From assembly GCF_000981895.1 (NCBI RefSeq), contig NZ_LATD01000024.1, positions 27,956 through 91,955 of the forward strand: a stretch of 64,000 bases of DNA, read 5' to 3'. This stretch comes from Streptomyces odonnellii. Lineage in GTDB: Bacteria > Actinomycetota > Actinomycetes > Streptomycetales > Streptomycetaceae. The notes under the pieces are model-generated. The model saw only the letters and a program-made list of their open reading frames with translations, was not told the origin of the DNA and searched no databases. Shown here piece after piece: positions 1 to 38,415 of this stretch. The translations under genes and the position numbers were made by a program. Position 1 is the first letter of the stretch. Every line of letters starts with the position of its first letter.

Positions 1-31006
<31,006 letters not shown>

Positions 31007-31013
31007 AAGTGAT

Positions 31014-31052
31014 ACGGGTACCTGGCCGGATCGCGGTCCGGCCGGTACCCGT
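31014..31052 (+). terminator. Strong hairpin terminator after the PKS gene
   Basis: Seven bases after the PKS stop, ACGGGTACC-T-GGCCGGA pairs with TCCGGCCGGTACCCGT: 16 base pairs, one bulged T, and the loop TCGCGG. There is no U-tract, as is common in Streptomyces. It suggests the thioesterase downstream has its own promoter. Confidence 0.75.
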
Positions 31053-31095
31053 GCCCGGCACGGAGTGGGTTCTGGCACTGTGGAACGCGAAGAGA

Positions 31096-31123
31096 CTAGG
31101 GAATCACCCACTGTCCGCCCTAG
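31096..31123. promoter_or_regulatory. Inverted repeat CTAGGG/CCCTAG, candidate PAS-LuxR operator upstream of the thioesterase
   Basis: CTAGGG (31096-31101) and CCCTAG (31118-31123) are separated by 16 bp. The left arm continues as CTAGGGAATCACCC. This resembles the published target type of PimM-like PAS-LuxR regulators (a CTVGGGA half site facing CCC), but the right half is displaced, so it is not a full match. It lies about 148 bp before the thioesterase ATG. A PAS-LuxR gene is in the same cluster. Function is inferred. Confidence 0.35.
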
Positions 31124-31270
31124 TGGAATGGGGTGGCCGCGCACGGGAGCGTGGTGGCCGTCGGCCGGAGTGCGCATGCCCGGCCACGCTGCCGTACGAG
31201 TCCGAACGTCGATGGCAGGGACCGCCGGCCGGTCCGGATCGCCTGCCCAGGTCTAGGAGGATGCGACACG

Positions 31271-32026
31271 ATGACGACGTCCACGGAGGAGAGCCTGTGG
31301 GCACGGTGCTTTCATCCGGCACCCGAGAGCCCCAGACAGCTCTTCTGTTTCCCCCACGCGGGTGGCTCGGCGTCTTTCTACTTCCCGGTCTCCGCTCAAC
31401 TGTCGTCCGTGGCCGAGGTGTTCTCGGTGCAGTACCCGGGGCGGCAGGACCGGCGCAAGGAGACCAGCCCCGACGACCTCAACACCATGGCCGACCAGGT
31501 CTACGCGGCGCTGCGCGAGCAGTTCCACGCCCGGCCGACCACCTTCTTCGGGCACAGCATGGGCGCCACGATCGCCTTCGAGGTCGCGCGGCGGTTCGAG
31601 GCCGACGGTGGTGAGCTGTCGCACCTCTTCGCCTCGGGGCGGCGCGCGCCGTCGCGCTTCCGCGACGAGAATGTGCACCGGCGCAGCGACGACGGGATCG
31701 TCGCGGAGCTGAAGCTGCTCTCCGGTACGAACACGGCACTCCTCGGTGACGAGGAGATCCTGCGCATGATCCTGCCGGCGATCCGCAGCGACTACCGGGC
31801 CATCGAGACCTACCGGTGCGAGCCCGGTACGGCCGTCCGCGCCCCCATCTCCGCGCTCACCGGCGACAGCGACCCGAAGACCACGCTGGACGAGGCCGAG
31901 GACTGGCGCGGGCACACCACAGGGGCGTTTGACCTGAAGGTGTTCCCCGGCGGGCACTTCTTCCTGGGCAGCCAGGCGCCCGCTGTGATCGCGCTGCTGC
32001 GCCAGCACCTCTCGTCCTCCGGCTGA
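31271..32026 (+). CDS. Type II (discrete) thioesterase of the polyketide cluster
   Basis: 251 residues, the usual size for cytosolic type II thioesterases that hydrolyse aberrant acyl groups from stalled PKS carrier domains. The start is ATG 31271, placed by AGGAGG at 31255-31260 with a 10-bp gap; the frame is open further upstream but without a ribosome site. The alpha/beta hydrolase features are CFPHAGGSA near the N-terminus (oxyanion hole), GHSMG with nucleophile Ser96, GDSDP (Asp about 201) and GGHFF with His229. It follows the PKS and precedes the regulators, the position of nysE after nysC as I recall it. It is separated from the PKS by a hairpin, so it is probably transcribed independently. 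Confidence 0.93.
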   Translation: MTTSTEESLWARCFHPAPESPRQLFCFPHAGGSASFYFPVSAQLSSVAEVFSVQYPGRQDRRKETSPDDLNTMADQVYAALREQFHARPTTFFGHSMGATIAFEVARRFEADGGELSHLFASGRRAPSRFRDENVHRRSDDGIVAELKLLSGTNTALLGDEEILRMILPAIRSDYRAIETYRCEPGTAVRAPISALTGDSDPKTTLDEAEDWRGHTTGAFDLKVFPGGHFFLGSQAPAVIALLRQHLSSSG

Positions 32027-32160
32027 CCGGGCCCCGGGAACCACAACTCCTCCTCCCCCCCACCAACCGACATCCACCGCCCACCGGGACTCAGGACACC
32101 CGACACCCGACACCGGAGACCAGGGGACACGACAGACAGACACCGGACCACAGCGCAGGG

Positions 32161-32206
32161 CGCGCCGGAATCCCGCACACCGGAAGGGAGTTGCTCTTCC
32201 GGCGCG
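32161..32206 (+). terminator. Nested hairpin, probable thioesterase terminator
   Basis: CGCGCCGGAA (32161-32170) is a perfect 10-bp complement of TTCCGGCGCG (32197-32206). Inside it an alternative stem pairs CCGGAAG (32180-32186) with CTTCCGG (32196-32202). The two stems are mutually exclusive. It lies 135 bp after the thioesterase stop. Confidence 0.5.
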
Positions 32207-32323
32207 GTGTCCTGCCCCGAAAGCGACGGTGTTCACCGAAAGGTGTGCTGTCGTCTCCTGAACGACTTCTGGCGTCTGGGAGACGGTGGTGAGTGATCCA
32301 GTCCGCGCGGGGTAGTCCCCAGG

Positions 32324-32339
32324 CATCGATCGGTCGATG
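32324..32339. promoter_or_regulatory. Palindrome CATCGA-TCGG-TCGATG upstream of the LAL regulators
   Basis: A perfect 6+6 bp inverted repeat with a 4-bp centre, 173-188 bp before the LAL1 start codon. It has the shape of a dimeric regulator site. No family assignment is possible from sequence alone. Confidence 0.3.
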
Positions 32340-32511
32340 ACCTGCTCAGCGCGCCCGGAGCCACCGGCGCCGGGGCTCCGGAGGCTCAAGGGGCAAACGG
32401 GATCCTGAGATCACGTACCCTCGCGTCCGGTCGATTGTTGTTCCTGTTGTGCGGGATGTCATCGACGAGTCATCGCGTCTGTTGTGTCCCCCGAGCTGCG
32501 AGGAGACCTTG

Positions 32512-35415
32512 ATGCTGGACCAGGCCGATCTCAGGGGTTTGTCCAGCGCTCTGCTCGGCCGCGCCGAGGAGCTGCGGGTGCTGGCCCGCCATGCCGAGGC
32601 GGCGCGCGCCCGGCGCGCGGGACTGGTGCACCTGTCGGGGCCGGCCGGCATCGGCAAGACCAGTCTGCTCCGGGCGTTCCTGAAGAGCGACGCCTGCCGG
32701 AACATGGCCGTGCTGTACGGATCGTGCCGCCAGGTCGTCGGAGGCGCCGGATACGGCGGGGTGCGCGAGCTGTTCGGCTCCCTCGGCCTCAGCGGCGAGG
32801 ACGCCAGGAACTCCCCCCTGCTGCGCGGGCTCGCCCGGCGCGCGCTGCCCGCGCTCACCTCGGGACCGGCCGACGAGGGGACACCCGGCGGCCCCGGTGT
32901 CTACCCCGTCCTGCACGGGCTCTACTGGCTCGTGGCGAACCTGATGGCGGACCGCCCGCTCGTTCTCGTGCTCGACGACGTCCAGTGGTGCGACGAACGT
33001 TCGCTCTGCTGGGTCGACTTCCTGCTCCGCCGCGCCGAGGGCCTGCCCCTGCTCGTCGTCCTCGCGCAGCGCGGCGAGGCCGAGCCCGTCGCACCCGTGG
33101 CCCTCGCCGACATCGTCGCCCAGCGCGGCCCCACCCTGCTCCGGCTGGCGCCGCTGGCCACGCGGGAGGTCGCCGAGATGGCCCGCCGGGTCTTCCCGGG
33201 ACCGGTCGAACCGTGCTTCGTCGAGCGGGCCGCCACGGTCTCCGGCGGCAACCCCTTCACCCTCAGCCGGCTGCTGACCGAACTGCGCGCCGAAGGCGTC
33301 CAGCCCGACGAGAAGGGCGCGCGCAGACTCGCCGAGGTGGGCGGCCAGGTGGTCAGCCTGTCCGTCGGCGCGCTGCTCGACCGGCAGCCGCCGTGGGTCC
33401 GCGAGGTCGCCAGAGCCATCGCCGTCCTCGGCGAGGAGTCCCCGGAGCTGATCGCCACCCTGGCAGAGGTGCCGCCCTCGCTCGTGGCCGACGCGGTGCT
33501 CGTCCTGCGGCGCGCCGAGCTGATGGCGCCCGACCGGCCCGATCTGGTGCACGACATGGTCCGCTGCGCCGTCCTCGGACCCGCGGGCGCCGAAGCGGCG
33601 GCCGAGCTGCGGACCAGAGCGGCCCTGCTGCTGAGCGACGCCGGCCGGCCCGCCGAGGACGTCGCGGGCCAGCTCATGCTGCTGCCCGCGGTGAGCCAGC
33701 CCTGGATGCCGGGCGTGCTCCGCGAGGCCGCCGCCCAGGCCGAGAGCCGGGGCGCGCCGGAAGCCGCGGTGCGCTATCTGTACCGGGTGCTCGAAGTCGA
33801 GCCGCACAGCGTGCCCGTCCGTGTCCAGATGGCCACCTCGCTCGCGGAGATCAACCCGGCCGAGGCCCTCCGGCTGCTGGAGGAGGCGCTCGACCGGGTC
33901 GGCGACATCCGTACGAGAGCGGCGGTCGCCGTGCGGTACGGGATGACCTGCCTCGCCGTACAGCAGTCGCCGGCCGGGGCCCGGGTGCTGGAGGAGGTCC
34001 TGGAGGCGCTGGAGGCCGGTCTCGGACCGGAGCCCGATCCCGCCGATCGCGAGCTGCACACCCTGGTCGAATCGGTCCTGCTGATCATCGGGACCGACGA
34101 GAAGTCCACCGTCTCCGCGGCCCGGGAGCGGGCCGCGCGGCTGCCCGAACCGCCCGGTGACACCCCCGCCCAGCGGCAGATGCTCGCCATGATGTCCGTA
34201 CTGAACGCGATGGAGGGCCGGTGCGCCGGGCGGACGGCCGAACAGGCCCGGCGCGCGCTGTCCTTCCCGGGCACCGGGCTGGAGAGCTGGTCGCTGATCT
34301 CCTCGTCGTTCGCGCTCAGTCTCGCCGACGAGGTGGGCGAGGCACTGGACGCGCTGGACGGACTGCTCCAGCACAGCCGGGCGACCGCCGCCGTCTGGAC
34401 CTATGTGCTCGGGCTCTCCGCCCGTACGTTCATCCTGCACAGCGCGGGTGCCATTCCCGACGCGCTGGCCGACGCGCAGACGGCCATCGAGATCATCGGC
34501 GAGGAGCGGTGGGGCGACGGCGCAGTGATGCCGCAGGCCGCGCTCGCCACCGTCCTCGTCGACCGCGGCGAACCCCGGCGCGCCGAGGAACTGCTGCTCG
34601 GCATCAAACGGCCGGACCTGGACCGGTTCGTGCTCCAGTACCACTGGTATCTGATGGCCCGTGCCCGGGCCCGCCGGGCACTCGGCGACCGCGAGGCGGC
34701 GCTGGCGCTGTTCCTCGAATGCGGCGACTCGCTGGAGAAGTCCCGGTTCACCAACCCGTCGTTCCTGCCCTGGTGGGCGGAGGCCGTCCGGCTGCTCGTG
34801 AAGATGAACCGCGCCGACGAGGCGCGGGAGATCGTCGAGTACGGAAGCGAACTGGCCGAGCGCTGGGGCACCCCCCGCGCGCTCGGCCTCGCCGCCCTCT
34901 CCCGGGGAATGGTCACCCCCGGCGGGGCGGGCGTCGAACTGCTCACCGAATCGGTACGGCTCCTGGCGGAATCGCCCGCCCGGTCCACGCACGCCGACGC
35001 CGAATACCTGCTCGGCCGGGCCCTGCTGAAGACCGGCGACCAGCGCGGCGCCCGTGAGCGGCTGCGCGCCGCCACCGACCTCGCCCAGCGCTGCGGCGCG
35101 CTCGCTCTCGCAGGGGCCTCCCGCAAACTGCTGGTCACGGCAGGCGGCAGGATGCGGAAGATGAGTGCCTCGCCGCTGGACATGCTGACCGGAATGGAGC
35201 GCAGAGTGGCCGGCCTCGCCGCCGCGGGGGAGAGCAACCGCTCCATCGCGGAATCCCTCTTCGTGACCGTGAGAACCATCGAGACGCATCTCACGAGCGT
35301 CTACCGGAAGCTGGGCGTCAGCCGCCGGACCGAACTGGGCGCGGTGCTGCACACTCCGGACATCCCCGATGGACAACCGCCCGGTTGGGTACTCGAATCA
35401 CGCTGGCGACGCTGA
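32512..35415 (+). CDS. LuxR-family LAL pathway activator 1 (intact P-loop; NysRI-like position)
   Basis: 967 residues. ATG 32512 follows GAGGAGA (32500-32506) at 5 bp; an upstream in-frame GTG at 32449 lacks a ribosome site. The N-terminal AAA-type ATPase has an intact Walker A, GPAGIGKTS (Lys49), and Walker B LVLVLDDVQW near residue 155. A long helical middle region follows. The C-terminal LuxR helix-turn-helix runs over about the last 75 residues (LTGMERRVAGLAAAGESNRS, then TVRTIETHLTSVYRKLGVS). Such LAL proteins activate polyene PKS promoters. First of three tandem LAL genes: 18 bp to the next, probably one operon. No TTA codon seen. The order TE-LAL-LAL-LAL parallels nysE-nysRI-nysRII-nysRIII as I remember it, so the direct counterpart would be NysRI. 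Confidence 0.93.
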   Translation: MLDQADLRGLSSALLGRAEELRVLARHAEAARARRAGLVHLSGPAGIGKTSLLRAFLKSDACRNMAVLYGSCRQVVGGAGYGGVRELFGSLGLSGEDARNSPLLRGLARRALPALTSGPADEGTPGGPGVYPVLHGLYWLVANLMADRPLVLVLDDVQWCDERSLCWVDFLLRRAEGLPLLVVLAQRGEAEPVAPVALADIVAQRGPTLLRLAPLATREVAEMARRVFPGPVEPCFVERAATVSGGNPFTLSRLLTELRAEGVQPDEKGARRLAEVGGQVVSLSVGALLDRQPPWVREVARAIAVLGEESPELIATLAEVPPSLVADAVLVLRRAELMAPDRPDLVHDMVRCAVLGPAGAEAAAELRTRAALLLSDAGRPAEDVAGQLMLLPAVSQPWMPGVLREAAAQAESRGAPEAAVRYLYRVLEVEPHSVPVRVQMATSLAEINPAEALRLLEEALDRVGDIRTRAAVAVRYGMTCLAVQQSPAGARVLEEVLEALEAGLGPEPDPADRELHTLVESVLLIIGTDEKSTVSAARERAARLPEPPGDTPAQRQMLAMMSVLNAMEGRCAGRTAEQARRALSFPGTGLESWSLISSSFALSLADEVGEALDALDGLLQHSRATAAVWTYVLGLSARTFILHSAGAIPDALADAQTAIEIIGEERWGDGAVMPQAALATVLVDRGEPRRAEELLLGIKRPDLDRFVLQYHWYLMARARARRALGDREAALALFLECGDSLEKSRFTNPSFLPWWAEAVRLLVKMNRADEAREIVEYGSELAERWGTPRALGLAALSRGMVTPGGAGVELLTESVRLLAESPARSTHADAEYLLGRALLKTGDQRGARERLRAATDLAQRCGALALAGASRKLLVTAGGRMRKMSASPLDMLTGMERRVAGLAAAGESNRSIAESLFVTVRTIETHLTSVYRKLGVSRRTELGAVLHTPDIPDGQPPGWVLESRWRR

Positions 35416-35433
35416 AGCGATCGGAGCGAGGCG

Positions 35434-38415
35434 GTGCGAGGGACTGGCCGGAACGACGAATGCCTGAGCACGCGGTCCACCGAGTGGACGCGCGCTCCGG
35501 GCGACCACAGCGAAGAACTCCCCCTGCTCGAACGGCGGTCCGAGCAGAAGACGCTCCAGTCGGTGCTCGTCGGGCTGTGCGGCGGACACGGGTCGGTCGT
35601 GACCCTCGGCGGCAAACCGGGCCACGGGCAGAACGCCCTGCTGGGCTGGGCCGCCCGGCTCGCCCACGAGACCGGGCTGCGGGTGCTGCGCGCACAAGCC
35701 ACCCCGGCGGAGCGGGAGTTGTCGTACGGAGCGATCCTCCAGCTCATGACAGCGCTGTACGGATCGGCCCCGACGGAGGGCCTCGCGGCGCCGGACGGAC
35801 CGGCTCCGGGGGACGAAGCGGCTCCGCCGGAGGCGGACGCCCCACCGGGCGGACGGACCCCGGAGAACGGCTGTGCTCCACCGGGCCCGGAGTCCCCGTC
35901 CGGCGGACCGACTCCACCGGGCCCGGAGACGCCGCCGGGCGGGCACACGTCGGCGGGCCTCCGGCCGGCCCCAGGACTCGACGGCCTCCTGAGCGCCGCG
36001 CGTACCGTACCGACGCTGGTGGTCGTCGAGGACACACAGTGGCTCGACCGCGCGTCCCTCAACTGGCTTGAGACGCTTGTCCGGCGGCTGACCCCGGACA
36101 CCCCTCTCGTACTGATGGCGAGCGGCAGCGGCCTCGCCGCCCGGGGCCACGACTGGCTGCACAACCTCCCCCCGGCCCGTGTTCCCGCCAAGAACCTCGT
36201 CGTCCGCGGCCTCAGCGAGGGCGGTGTCGCCGCGGCGGTCAAGCTGGTCTGCGGCACCTCCGGCGATCCGCGCTTCACCCGCGCCGCCCGCATCGGCACC
36301 GCGGGCAATCCGGCCGTGCTGTACGAAGTGCTGAGGCGGTTCAGCAGCCATGGCCATGAACCGGTCGCGGCACGGCTGGCCGAGCTGAGGAGCATCACCG
36401 GCGCGGTCGCGGGCGACCTCATCGCCCGTACCCTGAGCGGGCTGCCCGCCGAACTGACCACGTTCCTCGGCGTCCTCGCCGTCTGCGGCGATCTGCTGCC
36501 CTTCTCGCTCGTCCCCACCCTGGCCGGGCTGGAGCCCGACTCCGGCCGGGACCTTCGCGCGACGCTGGAGTCCACCGGCCTTGTCAGCTCCGTGGGCATG
36601 AAGGTCCTGCTCTGCCCGGTGGTGAAGGCCCGGCTGCTGGAGGACATGCCGCCCGGTGAACGTGCCTCTCTGCGCTCCCGCGCCGCCGAACTGGCCCACC
36701 GCGCGTCCGTCAAGGACGAGGACCTCACCCGCGTCCTGCTCATGTCCCCGCCGCTGGGACTGCCCTGGGTCGTCCCCGCACTGCGCCGGGGCTTCGCCGC
36801 CGCCCTGCGCGCGGACCACCCCGAGCACGCCGCGGCCTGTCTGGCCCGGGCGCTGCGCGAACCGCTGGAGCCGGACGAGCGCGCCCGGCTGACCCTGGAA
36901 CTCGCCGCCGTCGAAGCCGTCTCCGTACCCGACGCCGCGGACCGCAGACTCGGCGAACTCGTCAGAGGGGGCGGACTCCCCGCCGGACTGACCGCCCGCG
37001 CCGCCGATCTCGCCCTCGCCCGCGGCAACAGCGACGGAGTGCGCCGAGAGGTGGCAGCGGCCCTGCACGACGTCGGCGACGACGAACGGGAGGACCTGAT
37101 CGCGCTGTTCTGGCTGGCCGACGAAGCCAGGGACGAGTCCGAGCCGATGGTGCCCGAGGTGCCCGCGCTCCGGGACCGTCCCGTACGGCCCGCCCAGGCG
37201 GCGGTACGGGCCTGGTGGCTCGCCGCGAGAGGCGAAGACCCGGAGACCGTACGGGAGTTGGCCCGCGCGGCCGTCGCCCGCAGCGGACCCGGGGCCGTGC
37301 CGGTCCTGCCCCGGCTGGCCGCCTGCAAGGCGCTGATCCTCACCGACGACTGGGCGGAGGCGGGTATCGAACTGGACGCCCTGCTCACCGCCGCCCGGCG
37401 TGACCACCTCCGGGCCGCGACCGCCCGGGTGCTCACCGTACGGGCAGGACTGCATCTGAACGCCGGCCGGCTCGACGCGGCCGCCCGGGACGCCGAGGCC
37501 GCCGAACGCGCACTGCCGACGGCGAGCCGTCACCCGCTGGTCGCACCCGAGCTGGTGTCGCTGCGGATCGTCATCGCCCTGGAGTCGGGGCACCACGAAC
37601 GGGCGAGGTCGCTGGCCGAACTGCCGCTGCCCGCCGGGGCCGAGGACGGTGTGGCGTGGTCCGGGCTGCTGCTCGCCAGGGCGCGGCTGGCCGCCGCGGA
37701 CGAACGCTGGACCGAGGTCCTGGAACTGTCCAAGGAGAGCGGCCGGCTGCTGCTGCGCCGGGGGTGGCACAACCCCGCGCTGCTGCCCTGGCGCGCGTCG
37801 GCCGCCGAGGCCTGCCAGTTCCTCGGCGACCGCGAGGAGGCGACCAGGCTGAGCTTCTCGGAGCTGGCGGCGGCCCGCCGCTGGGGTACGGCGAGCGCGC
37901 TCGGCCTGGCCGAGCTGTGGGCCGGGCCGCTGACGGGCACGGGCGGCAGGCCGGTGGCCGGGGCCCGCTCGGCGGCCCTCCTGCTGCGGGACTCACCGGC
38001 CCGGCTGGCCCATCTCTGGGCGCTCGCCCGGCTCGCCGGCGCCGAACTGGACGAGGGCGACCGGCAGGCCGCCGCCCGTACCGCCGCCGAACTGTCGGCC
38101 TTCACCGCCGCCCACCCGTCGAGCCGACTCGCCATGTCGCTGCGCCATTTCGTCGAGCGGCTGGAGAAGCCGGTACGGCCGTCGCAGCCAGCGCCGCCCC
38201 GGGGCTGGACGACCCTCACGCCCGCCGAGCAGCGCACGGCGACCCTCGCCGGGCGCGGGCACGGCAACCGGGAGATCGCCGAACTGCTGTCGGTGAGCAG
38301 ACGCACGGTGGAGCTGCGGCTGAGCAATACGTACCGCAAGCTGCGTATCACCGGCCGTGAGGAACTGTGCGAGTTGGTGACGACCATGGAAGGACGGCCG
38401 GCGGATGCTTCTTGA
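35434..38415 (+). CDS. LuxR-family LAL regulator 2 with degenerate P-loop
   Basis: 993 residues from GTG 35434, preceded by GGAG at 35423-35426. The start is chosen because no better in-frame start with a ribosome site follows closely. The N-terminal domain aligns with LAL ATPases, but the Walker A reads GGKPGHGQNALL: the invariant Lys is Gln66 and the Ser/Thr is Asn67. The Walker B-like LVVVEDTQWLD is retained. Between them is a Pro/Gly-rich insert (about residues 111-181) with repeats such as PPGPESPSGG and PPGPETPPGG. The C-terminal LuxR helix-turn-helix is complete (LTPAEQRTATLAGRGHGNRE, SRRTVELRLSNTYRKLRIT). The stop overlaps the next gene by 11 bp, implying translational coupling. The missing P-loop lysine suggests ATP binding or hydrolysis is weak or absent, so it may act as a partner of LAL1. 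That is inference. Confidence 0.92.
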   Translation: MRGTGRNDECLSTRSTEWTRAPGDHSEELPLLERRSEQKTLQSVLVGLCGGHGSVVTLGGKPGHGQNALLGWAARLAHETGLRVLRAQATPAERELSYGAILQLMTALYGSAPTEGLAAPDGPAPGDEAAPPEADAPPGGRTPENGCAPPGPESPSGGPTPPGPETPPGGHTSAGLRPAPGLDGLLSAARTVPTLVVVEDTQWLDRASLNWLETLVRRLTPDTPLVLMASGSGLAARGHDWLHNLPPARVPAKNLVVRGLSEGGVAAAVKLVCGTSGDPRFTRAARIGTAGNPAVLYEVLRRFSSHGHEPVAARLAELRSITGAVAGDLIARTLSGLPAELTTFLGVLAVCGDLLPFSLVPTLAGLEPDSGRDLRATLESTGLVSSVGMKVLLCPVVKARLLEDMPPGERASLRSRAAELAHRASVKDEDLTRVLLMSPPLGLPWVVPALRRGFAAALRADHPEHAAACLARALREPLEPDERARLTLELAAVEAVSVPDAADRRLGELVRGGGLPAGLTARAADLALARGNSDGVRREVAAALHDVGDDEREDLIALFWLADEARDESEPMVPEVPALRDRPVRPAQAAVRAWWLAARGEDPETVRELARAAVARSGPGAVPVLPRLAACKALILTDDWAEAGIELDALLTAARRDHLRAATARVLTVRAGLHLNAGRLDAAARDAEAAERALPTASRHPLVAPELVSLRIVIALESGHHERARSLAELPLPAGAEDGVAWSGLLLARARLAAADERWTEVLELSKESGRLLLRRGWHNPALLPWRASAAEACQFLGDREEATRLSFSELAAARRWGTASALGLAELWAGPLTGTGGRPVAGARSAALLLRDSPARLAHLWALARLAGAELDEGDRQAAARTAAELSAFTAAHPSSRLAMSLRHFVERLEKPVRPSQPAPPRGWTTLTPAEQRTATLAGRGHGNREIAELLSVSRRTVELRLSNTYRKLRITGREELCELVTTMEGRPADAS

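Larger units (their letters stand above)
32027..32511. other. Intergenic region between thioesterase and first LAL regulator
   Basis: 485 bp without a credible gene. It holds a hairpin terminator (32161-32206), an inverted repeat GTCTCC (32253-32258)/GGAGAC (32279-32284) with 20 bp between, and the palindrome at 32324-32339. These are annotated separately where clear. It presumably contains the promoter of the LAL regulators; I could not identify a convincing -35/-10 pair. Confidence 0.6.

Noticed and set aside
31261..31263. ATG at 31261 as thioesterase start
   Set aside because: It is out of frame with the enzyme and directly adjoins the ribosome site; ATG 31271 is in frame at proper distance.
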